64,000 bases of DNA, from assembly GCF_002150005.2 (NCBI RefSeq), contig NZ_MSPP01000007.1, forward strand, positions 19,848 through 83,847. The letters are read 5' to 3'. The position numbers were made by a program, and so were the translations under genes. This document shows, in pieces, positions 18,747 to 32,284 of this stretch (positions within the stretch are counted from its first letter, which is position 1; each line of letters starts with the position of its first letter). This DNA comes from Marivivens niveibacter (GTDB lineage: Bacteria; Pseudomonadota; Alphaproteobacteria; Rhodobacterales; Rhodobacteraceae). The notes under the pieces are model-generated. The model worked only from the letters and a program-made list of their open reading frames with translations, was not told the origin of the DNA and did not search any database.

Positions 18747-19882
18747 AAATCTTTGTTCTAGCTGGCGAACCTTCGGGCGATCGTTTGGGCGGCGCGTTGA
18801 TGGCGGGGCTGCGTGAATTGCGGCCTGACGTCGAATTCATCGGGGTGGGCGGCCCGATTATGCAATCGCATGGGTTGGACAGCCTATTCCCGATGGAGGA
18901 ACTGTCGATCATGGGGCTGGCCGAAATCCTACCGAAGTATTTTCACTTGAAACGTCGAATTGGGCAGACAGCTGGATTCATCGCCGCGGAAAAACCTGAT
19001 GTTGTTATCACGATTGATGCCCCCGATTTTTCGCTGCGCGTTGCAAAATTGGTCAAGGATCTGACCAATATTCGCACTATTCACTATGTGGCGCCATCGG
19101 TTTGGGCTTGGCGCCCAAAGCGCGCGGAACGCATGGCGCATATGATTGACCACGTGCTGGCGCTGCTGCCGTTTGAGCCGCCATTGATGACGGCACATGG
19201 AATGGACTGTGATTTTGTCGGACATCCCGTTGTCGGCGAACGTCAGGCGACCGCAGAGGAAGCAGCAGCCTTTCGCGCGGCCTATGGCATTGATGATGCG
19301 CCGTTGATCCTCGCTTTGCCTGGATCGCGCAAAGGCGAGGTAAATCGACTGTCTGATCGGTTTGGTGCAGCGCTGGCTGGCGTTCTGCAGGCGCGACCTG
19401 ACGCACGGGTAGTTTTGCCCTGCGCGGCGTCTGTGGTGGACCTGGTCAAAGAAAAAACAGCCCAGTGGTCGTTTGACCCGATCCTGATAGATCCTGCGAC
19501 TGCAGGACCCATGGATAAACTCGCTGCGTTTCGTGCGGCTGATGTGGCCTTGGCCGCGTCTGGGACTGTGTCATTAGAATTGGCCGCAGCGCAGACACCG
19601 ATGGTGATTGCCTATGATTTCACATGGATCACATGGCAGATCATGAAACGGATGGCGCTGATCGACACAGTGACTTTGGTCAATCTGGTGTCTGACACGC
19701 GCGTTGTGCCCGAATTTTTGGGCCCCGATTGCCTGCCCGACAAAATGACGCCCGCGATTTTAGACGTGCTGGATCATCCTGAACGCCAGCTAGAGGCGTT
19801 GAACCTGACAATGGAACGCCTGGGCAAGGGCGGCGAGGCACCAGGCCTGCGGGCCGCCCGTGCGGTGTTGGATCGTCTTTAG
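18743..19882 (+). CDS. lpxB: Lipid-A-disaccharide synthase LpxB
   Basis: 379-aa GT19 glycosyltransferase joining 2,3-diacyl-GlcN-1-P and UDP-2,3-diacyl-Glc[15 protein letters not shown] near the N-terminus, [25 protein letters not shown] and [11 protein letters not shown] are family motifs. ATG 18743 overlaps the lpxI stop (ATGA); an ATG at 18725 in the same frame is less likely. Last gene of the envelope cluster; converges with hisI with a 4-nt overlap. Confidence 0.96.
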   Translation: MKIFVLAGEPSGDRLGGALMAGLRELRPDVEFIGVGGPIMQSHGLDSLFPMEELSIMGLAEILPKYFHLKRRIGQTAGFIAAEKPDVVITIDAPDFSLRVAKLVKDLTNIRTIHYVAPSVWAWRPKRAERMAHMIDHVLALLPFEPPLMTAHGMDCDFVGHPVVGERQATAEEAAAFRAAYGIDDAPLILALPGSRKGEVNRLSDRFGAALAGVLQARPDARVVLPCAASVVDLVKEKTAQWSFDPILIDPATAGPMDKLAAFRAADVALAASGTVSLELAAAQTPMVIAYDFTWITWQIMKRMALIDTVTLVNLVSDTRVVPEFLGPDCLPDKMTPAILDVLDHPERQLEALNLTMERLGKGGEAPGLRAARAVLDRL

Positions 19883-20238
19883 ACCATCGGTTTCGACAGT
19901 TCGACCAATTCGCCATCCCGAACTGCGGTGTAAAAACACGATCGGCGGTTGGTGTGGCACGCGGGGCCGACCTGACGAACCTTGACCAGAATGCAGTCGG
20001 AATCGCAGTCGAATGTGAAATCCACCAATTCCTGCGTGTGGCCCGATGTTTCGCCTTTGACCCAGAACGATTGGCGCGAACGCGACCAATAGGTGACCTT
20101 GCCGCTGTCCAATGTGCGCTGAACCGCATCTGCGTTCATCCAAGCCATCATCAGAACTTCGCCCGTGTCGGCGTCTTGGGCAATGGCGGGGATCAAACCA
20201 CGGTCGTCGTATTTTAATTGGGCGGGATCAAATTTCAT
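19879..20238 (-). CDS. hisI: Phosphoribosyl-AMP cyclohydrolase
   Basis: 119-aa stand-alone HisI (no HisE fusion), third step of histidine synthesis. [15 protein letters not shown] and [19 protein letters not shown] are family motifs; [18 protein letters not shown] and RRSCFY supply Mg and Zn ligands. Monocistronic and alone, not in a his operon. Confidence 0.96.
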   Translation of the reverse strand: MKFDPAQLKYDDRGLIPAIAQDADTGEVLMMAWMNADAVQRTLDSGKVTYWSRSRQSFWVKGETSGHTQELVDFTFDCDSDCILVKVRQVGPACHTNRRSCFYTAVRDGELVELSKPMV

Positions 20239-20306
20239 TGTTTTGGCCTGTTGTCATAAACGCTCGCGGCCTATGTATGACAGAACGCCGCCGAAAGGAA
20301 CGCCAA

Positions 20307-20747
20307 GTGTCTGACACCGCTGATCTGGTAAAACTGTATTCAAACCGCATTTTGGCGCTGACTGCCGATATGCCGCTGACGGACCGTTTGGAAAACCCTG
20401 ATGCGACCGTAAAAAAACGTGCGCCTTTGTGCGGGTCTACGGTGACAGTGGACATAAAAATGCGTGATGGCGTTATAACAAACTACGGACAGGACGTTAA
20501 AGCATGTGCATTGGGTCAAGCATCCGCTGCAATCATGGGTGGGACCGTGATTGGACGCAATGCAGAGGAGATCGCAAAAGCGCGGGATGAGCTCCGCGCA
20601 ATGCTAAAGGACGAAGGGCCGGCGCCAGCGCCACCCTTTGACGGGTTAGAGGTATTGATCCCCGCCCGTGAATATAAAAACCGCCATGCGTCGATCATGT
20701 TAGTGTTCGATGCCTTGGCAGAGGCAATGGCCGAGGCTAGCGCCTAG
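20307..20747 (+). CDS. IscU/NifU-N-type iron-sulfur scaffold protein
   Basis: 146 aa if read from GTG 20307, which has an AAAGGAA site at good distance; ATG 20277 (MTERRRKERQ) in the same frame is possible. The protein has the SufU/IscU fold signature: LVKLYSNRILALTADMPLTD, a first Cys in APLCGSTV, and ACALGQASAAIM with a second. The third Cys typical of IscU is not obvious, so it could be a scaffold-like or carrier variant. It is divergent from hisI and followed by a soluble chemoreceptor; no suf or isc gene is adjacent. Confidence 0.8.
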   Translation: MSDTADLVKLYSNRILALTADMPLTDRLENPDATVKKRAPLCGSTVTVDIKMRDGVITNYGQDVKACALGQASAAIMGGTVIGRNAEEIAKARDELRAMLKDEGPAPAPPFDGLEVLIPAREYKNRHASIMLVFDALAEAMAEASA

Positions 20748-20804
20748 AGGAACGGTTGGTCGTCTGTGGTTATCACCCCTGCGTTTCGCAGGCGAGGAGG
20801 ACGT

Positions 20805-22235
20805 ATGACGATCGTAACCAAAACCCCTTGGGAAAATGGGGAACCTGCTGCGGGCGCTGTAAATGCACCGTCTGTACTGAACGACATTACGACGATCAGC
20901 ACAAAAATGGCGTCGGATATCGTCGATGTCGCTGGTTTTTTGGATGTTGTCGGGGAACAGGCCGATAAACAGACCTCTGAAATGTCGGGCCTTCGCCAGC
21001 GCGTTGATGACATCGTTGATGCAAATCGCGCAGTACAGGATTCGATTGCGATCGTGACGGACGCATCTGAAAACAATCTAACGGCGCTGAATGAAAGCAT
21101 CGAAGTTTTCCATTCTAGCAGCGAATCCAGCAAACAAATGGCGAATTGGGTGCAATCGGTCGAAAACCGGATCGGTGCGGTTGTTGAAACCCTAAAAAAT
21201 GTCGAACGCCTTAACGAAGAGATTTCGTCGATCGCGCGTCAGGTCAATATTCTGGCCATCAACGCGAAAATCGAAGCCGTCCGCGCGGGCACACACGGGC
21301 GCGGGTTCGCTGTGGTGGCCGAGGCGATCAATGATTTGTCGCGCAACACAGGCGAGGCAGCAGAGGCCGTCAGTGAAGGCGTCGAAAGCCTCGCGAAAAA
21401 CTTTTCTGAACTGCGCGAAGAGGCGTCAGGTATTCAGGGTGTCGCTGCAAAGGTCATCAGTGAGGTCAGCCAAACGAACGATAAAATGGCAGACATGGAA
21501 AACCAGTTGCAATCGACCGTCTCCACGACCGTTTCAATGCGTCAGCATGCAGATCGTATATCGACCGCCGTCGAAAGCTTTGGTCCAGTTTTTGATACAA
21601 TCGCGGGCTATGCCGACGAAACCGGCAAAGGTGTTCTGAAATCGCGCGACCGTATTCATGCGTTGGTTGATGATAGTGAAACAGTCGTTCGGCAAAGCAT
21701 TCTAGGGGGCGGTGCGTCCGAAGATAAACGGTTCATCGACTATGTGACCGAAACGGCCGCTGCGATTGGTCGCGAATTTGAACAGGCCGTGAGCCACGGG
21801 CAAATTTCCGAGGTGGAACTGTTTGACTACACCTACACGCCCATTCCAAACACTGACCCGCAGCAAGTTTTGGCGCGCTTTACCCGATTTACCGATGGTG
21901 TCTTGCCGCGGCTTCAGGAACCAGCGCTGCAGCTAGATCCGCGCGTTGTGTTCTGTGCCGCAGTAGACGTGAACGGGTATCTGCCGACTCACAACATGAA
22001 ATTTTCGCATCCTCAGGGCGCAGACCCAGTGTGGAACATGGCCAACAGCCGCAACAGGCGCGTATTTGATGACCGCGTTGGTTTAAAAGCAGGCCAAAGC
22101 ACCGAGTCGTTCCTGATGCAGGTCTATCGCCGCGATATGGGCGGCGGCAATTTCGTGATGATGAAAGATTTGTCCGCGCCAATCCACGTTAATGGCCGCC
22201 ATTGGGGCGGTCTGCGGTTGGCCTATAAAATCTAA
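20805..22235 (+). CDS. Soluble methyl-accepting chemotaxis-type protein with C-terminal sensor domain
   Basis: 476 aa from ATG 20805, with a strong GAGGAGG site. No signal peptide or transmembrane helix is visible, so it should be cytoplasmic. Residues about 30-280 are coiled coil containing the receptor hairpin tip, VNILAINAKIEAVRAGTHGR followed by GFAVVAEAINDLSR, the part that contacts CheA and CheW. The C-terminal ~150 residues (FDYTYTPIPNTDP ... GGLRLAYKI) look like a Cache/PAS-type ligand module, seen in soluble receptors with a reversed layout. No che or flagellar genes are nearby. Confidence 0.85.
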   Translation: MTIVTKTPWENGEPAAGAVNAPSVLNDITTISTKMASDIVDVAGFLDVVGEQADKQTSEMSGLRQRVDDIVDANRAVQDSIAIVTDASENNLTALNESIEVFHSSSESSKQMANWVQSVENRIGAVVETLKNVERLNEEISSIARQVNILAINAKIEAVRAGTHGRGFAVVAEAINDLSRNTGEAAEAVSEGVESLAKNFSELREEASGIQGVAAKVISEVSQTNDKMADMENQLQSTVSTTVSMRQHADRISTAVESFGPVFDTIAGYADETGKGVLKSRDRIHALVDDSETVVRQSILGGGASEDKRFIDYVTETAAAIGREFEQAVSHGQISEVELFDYTYTPIPNTDPQQVLARFTRFTDGVLPRLQEPALQLDPRVVFCAAVDVNGYLPTHNMKFSHPQGADPVWNMANSRNRRVFDDRVGLKAGQSTESFLMQVYRRDMGGGNFVMMKDLSAPIHVNGRHWGGLRLAYKI

Positions 22236-22272
22236 AAGAAACCGCCGCGCATCCGGGACAGGATGGCGGCGG
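22235..22272 (-). terminator. Terminator-like hairpin reading on the minus strand
   Basis: CCGCCGCGCATCC (22242-22254) pairs with GGATGGCGGCGG (22261-22272), one bulge. On the minus strand the hairpin is followed by TTTCTTTT, so it can end the transcript of the 40-aa peptide gene; on the plus strand the tail is GAAAAACG, weaker for the chemoreceptor gene. Confidence 0.6.
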
Positions 22273-22415
22273 GAAAAACGCGATTTATGTGGGACCCACT
22301 GGAAAAACGGGGATAGGCAGGGATCCGTTTTCTGTCAGGCAGTAACAGGGGCGGCGTCATAGTTGGGACAGGTGACGCTGCTAAATCCCAGTGGCACAAA
22401 TCACGAGGGCAAGGG
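22273..22415. other. Non-coding stretch downstream of the 40-aa peptide gene
   Basis: The interval between the chemoreceptor stop (22235) and the recG stop (22647) is about 410 nt. It holds the hairpin at 22242-22272, this 143-nt stretch with no convincing gene, the 40-aa peptide gene and its promoter region. Within this stretch CCACTGG (about 22296) and CCAGTGG (about 22390) could pair across about 90 nt, leaving a long structured 3' untranslated region or a small RNA possible. Confidence 0.4.
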
Positions 22416-22538
22416 TTACAGGATCGCGGGCAGGGATAAGCTCACGTAGAAAATCACAACGATCGACGCTGCGCCAACTAGGTCCGACAGGACAGAGGCA
22501 GGGGATCGTGTCAGCACTGCTTTGATGTCTTTCGCCAT
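22416..22538 (-). CDS. 40-aa membrane peptide, putative SOS-regulated
   Basis: ATG 22538 to TAA at 22416-22418. The product begins MAKDIKAVLTRSPASVLSDL, a short amphipathic cytoplasmic part, and ends with one hydrophobic helix (VGAASIVVIFYVSLSLPAIL). Upstream, within 30-100 nt of the start, lie a perfect GTTC-N7-GTTC LexA box and three further GTTC repeats in helical phase. Size, membrane helix and control region resemble Caulobacter SidA, a 29-aa SOS-induced division inhibitor, but I claim no sequence homology. The ribosome site (CTGGAAC) is weak. Downstream of recG on the same strand. Confidence 0.6.
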   Translation of the reverse strand: MAKDIKAVLTRSPASVLSDLVGAASIVVIFYVSLSLPAIL

Positions 22539-22565
22539 AATGTGTTCCAGCTCTTGTTAACCTTC

Positions 22566-22580
22566 GTTGCTAATTTGTTC
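22566..22580 (-). promoter_or_regulatory. Imperfect LexA-type box
   Basis: Plus strand GTTG-CTAATTT-GTTC: one mismatch from the alphaproteobacterial LexA consensus GTTC-N7-GTTC. It lies 28-42 nt upstream of the peptide start and could be a second operator. Confidence 0.4.
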
Positions 22581-22603
22581 TCATACGTTAATGAGTCGTT
22601 CAA

Positions 22604-22638
22604 GAACTTTTTGAGAACATTTGTGAACATTTTAGAAC
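22604..22638 (-). promoter_or_regulatory. LexA box (GTTC-N7-GTTC) with phased GTTC repeats
   Basis: On the minus strand GTTC occurs at four positions spaced 10, 10 and 11 nt. On the plus strand these are GAAC at 22604, 22615, 22625 and 22635. The pair at 22604-22618 is GAAC-TTTTTGA-GAAC, an exact match to the alphaproteobacterial LexA consensus in direct-repeat form (known from Rhodobacter and Rhizobium). It sits 66-80 nt upstream of the 40-aa peptide start, a usual operator position. Confidence 0.65.
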
Positions 22639-22646
22639 GTTTTGGG

Positions 22647-27085
<4,439 letters not shown>

Positions 27086-27799
27086 TCATGCACCAATGGC
27101 CAAATCGTTATGGACCTCTGCCGGATCTGGGTCGCGCAAGACATAGCCGCGGCCCCAAACGGTTTCGATATAATTTTCGCCGCCCGTCGCCTTTTGCAGT
27201 TTCTTGCGCAGTTTGCAGATGAATACGTCGATGATCTTTAGTTCGGGTTCATCCATGCCGCCATACAAATGGTTCAGGAACATTTCCTTGGTCAGGGTTG
27301 TGCCTTTGCGAAGGGACAGCAATTCCAGCATTTGGTATTCTTTGCCCGTCAAATGCACGGTTACACCGCCGACATCGACAGTTTTGGCATCCAGATTGAC
27401 GCAAATCGCACCTGTGCGGATCACCGATTGAGCGTGGCCTTTGGACCGGCGAATGATCGCATGGATTCGTGCAACCAGTTCTTCGCGGTGGAAGGGTTTG
27501 GTTAAATAATCATCGGCGCCAAAACCAAAGCCTTTGATTTTGCTTTCTGTGCCATCATCGCCCGACAAAATAAGAATCGGTGTTTCGATCCGGGCAAGGC
27601 GCAATTGGCGCAGAACTTCGTGCCCGTTCATATCGGGTAAGTTCAAATCCAGTAGGATGAGATCGTAATCATATAGTTTCGCAAGGTCGACGCCTTCTTC
27701 GCCCAGATCTGTCGCGTACACGTTCAGATTGGCGTGGGTCAGCATCATTTCGATGCTCTTCGAAGTTGTGGGGTCATCCTCCACCAATAGCACACGCAT
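27086..27799 (-). CDS. ctrA: Cell-cycle response regulator CtrA
   Basis: 237-aa OmpR-type regulator. The receiver domain (1-115) has D8/D9, phospho-acceptor D51 ([12 protein letters not shown]) and the K in [10 protein letters not shown]. The C-terminal winged helix (about 125-225) contains [13 protein letters not shown] and the recognition region [13 protein letters not shown], characteristic of CtrA. In Caulobacter CtrA controls the cell cycle; in Rhodobacterales it mainly controls motility and gene transfer agents (knowledge). The C-terminus ends LAIGA rather than the -AA ClpXP tag of Caulobacter. It lies directly downstream of the sciP gene; a CtrA-type TTAACCAT site sits upstream. Confidence 0.96.
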   Translation of the reverse strand: MRVLLVEDDPTTSKSIEMMLTHANLNVYATDLGEEGVDLAKLYDYDLILLDLNLPDMNGHEVLRQLRLARIETPILILSGDDGTESKIKGFGFGADDYLTKPFHREELVARIHAIIRRSKGHAQSVIRTGAICVNLDAKTVDVGGVTVHLTGKEYQMLELLSLRKGTTLTKEMFLNHLYGGMDEPELKIIDVFICKLRKKLQKATGGENYIETVWGRGYVLRDPDPAEVHNDLAIGA

Positions 27800-27843
27800 A
27801 TCAGGTCTCCGCTTAGGTTATCTGGCGTTAACTCTGAAACCGA

Positions 27844-27851
27844 ATGGTTAA
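27844..27851 (-). promoter_or_regulatory. CtrA 8-mer site TTAACCAT upstream of ctrA
   Basis: On the minus strand TTAACCAT lies 45-52 nt before the ctrA start, matching the shorter CtrA recognition element described in Caulobacter. A further GTTAAC lies about 17 nt closer to the gene. Suggests autoregulation; an 8-mer can occur by chance. Confidence 0.4.
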
Positions 27852-27889
27852 TTACATATTACCAGCGTTGTAATAACTGCATATTCCCC

Positions 27890-28168
27890 TCAGGGTTGTC
27901 TATATTTTTGGATTGCAGTCGTGCGCAGCGCGGTTTCACCATGATTTGCAACGGCGCTGACCCATGCGTCGAATTCTTCTTGGGAAATGTCATAGATACG
28001 CAGCGCCGTTTCGCGGGTGATCAGGCCTGCAGCGACAGCGCGAACAACTGCAGCCTTGCGTGACGCGACCCAACGGCGCGTCGTGGCAGGGGGCAGATCG
28101 GCTCGCGTCATGAATGAACCATCTGGCAATTGAACCGCGCGCGGTCCATCAATTTTCTTGAGAAACAT
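27890..28168 (-). CDS. sciP: SciP-like CtrA inhibitor (DUF1153)
   Basis: 92 aa from ATG 28168 (GTG 28171 is the codon before it). It has the DUF1153 pattern: GPRAVQLPDGSFMTRADLPP, then a helix-turn-helix, RRWVASRKAAVVRAVAAGLI and TRETALRIYDISQEEFDAW. In Caulobacter SciP binds CtrA and blocks RNA polymerase recruitment at CtrA promoters. Here it lies 90 nt upstream of ctrA on the same strand, so inhibitor and target are probably made together. The ribosome site AGGTGAAG precedes the start. Confidence 0.9.
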   Translation of the reverse strand: MFLKKIDGPRAVQLPDGSFMTRADLPPATTRRWVASRKAAVVRAVAAGLITRETALRIYDISQEEFDAWVSAVANHGETALRTTAIQKYRQP

Positions 28169-28304
28169 CACTTCACCTATTTGTGTCGTCCTTTGGGGGC
28201 ATTAGTGAGGGCGCAACTTAACGACAGGTGAAACCAGCACTTGAGAGTAGTTAGCATTTTCATATATTCCCACTGACTTCACCGAGTATTCGCCGGAGGC
28301 TGTC

Positions 28305-29444
28305 ATGCCACTCGAACATCCGCTCAATTCTTTGGGCTTTGCCAAACCGCCATCAGAAACCCGCGTGGTCGTCGCCATGTCGGGCGGTGTGGATTCATCC
28401 GTTGTGGCAGCACAATTGGCCGAAGAGGGGTACGACGTCGTCGGCGTGACGCTGCAGCTGTATGACCACGGCGCGGCGCTGGCGAAAAAAGGTGCGTGTT
28501 GCGCAGGTCGTGACATCCACGATGCCCGCCGTGTCGCCGAAGAAATGGGGTTCCCGCATTACGTTTTGGATTATGAAAACATTTTCCAAGAGGCCGTGAT
28601 CGACGAATTCGCCGATAGCTATCTGGCGGGCGCAACCCCTGTGCCGTGCATCCGTTGCAACGAACGCGTTAAATTCAAGGATTTGCTTGCCACTGCCAAA
28701 GATCTGGACGCCGATTGCATGGCCACAGGGCATTACATTCAGCGCAAGATGGGTGACAACGGTGCCGAACTGCATTGCGCCGCTGATGCGAACCGCGACC
28801 AAAGCTATTTCCTGTTTTCGACCACGCCCGAACAGTTGGATTACCTACGTTTCCCGCTGGGCCATTTGCCGTCCAAGGATGAAACCCGCAAACTGGCGCA
28901 GAAATACGGCCTGATCGTTGCGGATAAACCCGATAGCCAAGACATCTGTTTCGTGCCAAACGGCAACTACGCCCAAGTCATCGAAAAACTTCGCCCAGGC
29001 GCGGCTGAACCTGGTGATATCGTTGATACCGAAGGCAATGTTCTGGGCACCCACCGCGGCGTGATCCACTACACCATCGGTCAGCGCCGTGGTTTGGGGA
29101 TCGGCGGTCTAGCTGACCCGCTATATGTCGTAAAACTGGACGTGGATAACCGTCAGGTCGTCGTCGGACCCAAGGAATTGCTTGCAACCCGCAAGGTGCC
29201 TGTACGCGAAATCAACTGGCTGGGCGATGATAATTTCATGGACGTGCCTGAACGCGAAATTGCTGTCAAAGTCCGTTCAACCCGTCCACCAGCCCCCGCG
29301 ATCCTGCGCGCGATTTCCGAAACAGAAGCTGAGGTCGAATTGCTAACCGCAGAAGAGGGCGTGAGCCCCGGTCAGGCGTGTGTGTTCTATGATCCTGACA
29401 GCAGCCGCATCTTTGGCGGTGGATGGATCTGGCGCGGCTACTAA
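28305..29444 (+). CDS. mnmA: tRNA-specific 2-thiouridylase MnmA
   Basis: 379-aa enzyme that puts sulfur on U34 of tRNA Glu, Gln and Lys. The PP-loop is [15 protein letters not shown] (about residues 24-38); the catalytic Cys pair is in [13 protein letters not shown] and [22 protein letters not shown] is typical. The start is preceded by CGGAGG. It converges with gluQ (4-nt overlap). Confidence 0.97.
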   Translation: MPLEHPLNSLGFAKPPSETRVVVAMSGGVDSSVVAAQLAEEGYDVVGVTLQLYDHGAALAKKGACCAGRDIHDARRVAEEMGFPHYVLDYENIFQEAVIDEFADSYLAGATPVPCIRCNERVKFKDLLATAKDLDADCMATGHYIQRKMGDNGAELHCAADANRDQSYFLFSTTPEQLDYLRFPLGHLPSKDETRKLAQKYGLIVADKPDSQDICFVPNGNYAQVIEKLRPGAAEPGDIVDTEGNVLGTHRGVIHYTIGQRRGLGIGGLADPLYVVKLDVDNRQVVVGPKELLATRKVPVREINWLGDDNFMDVPEREIAVKVRSTRPPAPAILRAISETEAEVELLTAEEGVSPGQACVFYDPDSSRIFGGGWIWRGY

Positions 29445-30322
29445 AGACCGACCATCGCCCGTATATCGGCGGGCGATGCGCCTTCTTCGCGGAATTTACG
29501 GATCGCTTTGGCGTCATCACGTTTGGCTAACCGTTTGCCGTTTTCATCGCGGATCAGGCGGTGATGATGGTATTCAGGCGTCGGTAGGCCCAGCAAATTT
29601 TGTAGCAGAACGTGGATTTGCGTGGCGTCAAATAGGTCCAGGCCTCGCACAACATGGGTGACGCCTTGGGCCGCATCGTCCAGCATAACAGATAAGTGAT
29701 ACGATCCCAGAAAATCTTTTCTAGACAGTACTATATCGCCAACTTCTAATGCGATTTGATCGGTCGATTTTTCGATCAAACCTGTTTCGCCATCACCGGT
29801 TTCCGTGAACGATAGAACCCGGCCCATGCCAACGCGTGGGGTGCCCGCGATGCCTGCCGCCATCGCCATGCGCAGTCGTAGCGCGACGCCTTCGGGAAGG
29901 TCTGTCATAGACCCGGGCATCATAGTCTTAACGCTGCAAGTGCCGGGGTAAATGATGCCGTCAGGCCCGTATTGCACGCCTTCTTGGGGGGCGGATGCAG
30001 CGTCTATGATATCGCGGCGTGTACACGTGCAAGGGTATAGTAAATCGCGTTCCCATAGGGATTTCAGCGCGTTACGGTACTCAGGTAAACGATCCGATTG
30101 GCGCATCACCGGCGTTTCCCACGACAGGCCTAACCATTCTAGGTCGTCATATATTTGCTGTTCCCATTCGGGTTTGGATCGGTCGCGATCAATGTCTTCG
30201 ATCCGCAGCAAAAACCGGCCGCCGTTTTCCAGCGCCCGGTCATGGGCTAATATGGCCGAATAGGCGTGACCCAAATGCAGCGGCCCTGTCGGGCTGGGTG
30301 CAAATCGGGTCACGTATGACAT
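29441..30322 (-). CDS. gluQ: Glutamyl-Q tRNA(Asp) synthetase
   Basis: 293-aa GluRS paralogue lacking the anticodon-binding domain; it glutamylates queuosine of tRNA-Asp. HIGH-like motif in [15 protein letters not shown]; zinc ligands in [11 protein letters not shown] and IYPGTC; the KMSKS-like motif is [14 protein letters not shown]. The queuosine insertion gene tgt is at 55.1 kb. It starts 1 nt into the trmFO stop, so the two form an operon. Confidence 0.93.
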   Translation of the reverse strand: MSYVTRFAPSPTGPLHLGHAYSAILAHDRALENGGRFLLRIEDIDRDRSKPEWEQQIYDDLEWLGLSWETPVMRQSDRLPEYRNALKSLWERDLLYPCTCTRRDIIDAASAPQEGVQYGPDGIIYPGTCSVKTMMPGSMTDLPEGVALRLRMAMAAGIAGTPRVGMGRVLSFTETGDGETGLIEKSTDQIALEVGDIVLSRKDFLGSYHLSVMLDDAAQGVTHVVRGLDLFDATQIHVLLQNLLGLPTPEYHHHRLIRDENGKRLAKRDDAKAIRKFREEGASPADIRAMVGL

Positions 30323-31665
30323 TAGGATTGACCGTCAAGCCATTGTTGAAAATCAATTTTAGCGCGGTCGGTGTAACCTTTGTAACGCTCTTTGCGGCCC
30401 TTGCGACCACCGCGCATACCGTCCAGCGGCGGGAACAAACCAAAGTTCACATTCATCGGCTGGAACGTTTTAGCGTCCGCGCCGCCCGTGATATGCGTGA
30501 TCAGCGCCCCCATAGCGGTGGTGTTCGGGATGCCGTCAATTGTGCGTCCTTGCATTTCGGCGGCGGCCAAGCGACCCGCCAGCAGGCCCATCGCCGCGCT
30601 TTCGACATAGCCTTCGACGCCTGTAATCTGACCGGCAAAGCGGACATTCGGGCGCGATTTCAGGCGCATTTCTGCATCCAACAGGGTCGGCGAATTGATG
30701 AATGTGTTGCGGTGAATGCCGCCTAGACGCGCGAATTCTGCGTCCTCTAGACCAGGGATCATGCGGAACACTTCTTTTTGTGCGCCGTATTTCATCTTGG
30801 TCTGGAAACCCACGATGTTGAACAATGTCCCCAGCGCGTTATCGCGGCGCAGCTGCACCACGGCGTAGGGTTTGTTGTCGGGGTCATTCGCATTTGTCAG
30901 GCCAATGGGTTTCATCGGACCAAAGCGCAGCGTCTCACGCCCGCGTTCCGCCATGACTTCGATCGGTAGGCAGCCGTCGAAATAGCCCGCGGTTTCGCCT
31001 TCGTGGAATTCGGTTTTGTCAGCGGCCAGCAGAGCGTCGATGAACGCTTCATACTGGTCCTTGGTCATTGGACAGTTCAGATAGGCGGTGCGTTCTTCTT
31101 CGGTTTCGCCTTTGTCATAGCGCGACTGCATCCACGCTTTGTCCATGTTGACGCTGTCGAAATAGACGATGGGCGCGATGGCGTCGAAAAATGCCAATGC
31201 CTCTGCACCTGTTTCGGCCTGAATGGCGCGGCCCAATCCTTCGGAGGTTAGGGGGCCCGTCGCGATGATCCAGTGACCTTCGGTCGGCAGTTCGGTGATT
31301 TCTTCGTAGGACACGGACACATTTTCATGTGCCATTAGCGCGGCTGTGACGCTTTCGGAAAATGGATCACGGTCAACGGCCAGCGCGCCGCCAGCGGGCA
31401 GGCGGTGTTTTTGGGCCATCTGCATGATCAGGCCGTTTGCCTGACGCATTTCCCAATGCAGCAATCCCACGGCGTTCTGTTCGTGATCGTCCGAACGGAA
31501 CGAATTCGAACACACCATTTCGCCCAAGTTCCCCGTACGGTGAGCAAAGGTTTCGACCTTTGGGCGCATTTCGTGGATGACCACTTTGACGCCTGCGTTC
31601 GCAGCTTGCCAAGCAGCCTCTGATCCGGCCATTCCGCCGCCGATGATATGGAGTTCCTGTGTCAT
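30322..31665 (-). CDS. trmFO: tRNA m5U54 methyltransferase TrmFO
   Basis: 447 aa from ATG 31665 (the frame is open upstream to 31761 without support). It is the folate/FAD enzyme that makes m5U54 in the T loop, used by many alphaproteobacteria instead of SAM-dependent TrmA. FAD-binding [20 protein letters not shown] at the N-terminus, [17 protein letters not shown] with the conserved Cys, and [19 protein letters not shown] are family hallmarks. Confidence 0.95.
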   Translation of the reverse strand: MTQELHIIGGGMAGSEAAWQAANAGVKVVIHEMRPKVETFAHRTGNLGEMVCSNSFRSDDHEQNAVGLLHWEMRQANGLIMQMAQKHRLPAGGALAVDRDPFSESVTAALMAHENVSVSYEEITELPTEGHWIIATGPLTSEGLGRAIQAETGAEALAFFDAIAPIVYFDSVNMDKAWMQSRYDKGETEEERTAYLNCPMTKDQYEAFIDALLAADKTEFHEGETAGYFDGCLPIEVMAERGRETLRFGPMKPIGLTNANDPDNKPYAVVQLRRDNALGTLFNIVGFQTKMKYGAQKEVFRMIPGLEDAEFARLGGIHRNTFINSPTLLDAEMRLKSRPNVRFAGQITGVEGYVESAAMGLLAGRLAAAEMQGRTIDGIPNTTAMGALITHITGGADAKTFQPMNVNFGLFPPLDGMRGGRKGRKERYKGYTDRAKIDFQQWLDGQS

Positions 31666-31742
31666 AGCGCGGAAATAGCCCTGAGCCGCACAAAAGAAAA
31701 GAGGGACCGCGTAAAGTGGATCGCGATTATCGGGTACAAGAA

Positions 31743-31770
31743 TAAAAAATTGGCCGCGCAATGGCGGCCA
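31743..31770 (-). terminator. Terminator of the small membrane-protein gene
   Basis: On the minus strand TGGCCGCC-ATTGC-GCGGCCA is followed by ATTTTTTATT, 28 nt downstream of the 31798 stop. Confidence 0.75.
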
Positions 31771-31797
31771 GTCAGGGACATGATTTTAGGGACTTGA

Positions 31798-32169
31798 TTA
31801 TGCGCTCATTGCACCGCGTTTGGTCAGGCAATGTGCACCGCCACCGAACATCATCAGCGGAGTAGCTAGGAATAGGGCCAAGCCAGGTGCGTAAACGATT
31901 GTTGGGTCTACGATGTTTTGTGACATCACCAGCACGACGTAGACGCCCAAATAGGCAACCGAAAATGCGGCCATGATGCGGGTATGAAGGCCAAAGACCA
32001 GCCAGATTGCCGAAATTGACAATAGGGCATCGAAAATTGCGTGGGAAATATCGAACGGAAAAAAGAGTAGGGAAAGTCTGGTACCAAACCCGTTCACGAT
32101 CGAACAGGTAACAACATAAAATAGCAATAAAGCGATTAGCGCTCTGCAAGCTAATAGGACATTTGACAT
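31798..32169 (-). CDS. Four-helix membrane protein, unknown function (DoxX-like size)
   Basis: 123 aa, ATG 32169. Four hydrophobic helices are visible (LLACRALIALLLFYVV; HAIFDALLSISAIWLVFGL; IMAAFSVAYLGVYVVLV; GLALFLATPLMMFGGG). The size and helix pattern resemble DoxX/SURF4-type proteins, but no diagnostic motif is seen. It lies between a terminator and a LysR gene on the same strand; the LysR gene is upstream of it and transcribed towards it, with 115 nt between. Confidence 0.6.
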   Translation of the reverse strand: MSNVLLACRALIALLLFYVVTCSIVNGFGTRLSLLFFPFDISHAIFDALLSISAIWLVFGLHTRIMAAFSVAYLGVYVVLVMSQNIVDPTIVYAPGLALFLATPLMMFGGGAHCLTKRGAMSA

Positions 32170-32284
32170 GAAGGTCTGCCTCGGACGTTTTGTTTTTATA
32201 CGTCCAGTGGGCCATGCAAAACCGTACAGCGCAATTCGCTAAAACTGCAAAGGAGCCTTTGCATTGCCTGATGCAGATACAAAA

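Noticed and set aside
22320..22365. Short minus-strand frame beginning MTPPLLLPDRKR downstream of the 40-aa peptide gene
   Set aside because: It reads through the terminator hairpin at 22242-22272 and has no ribosome site.
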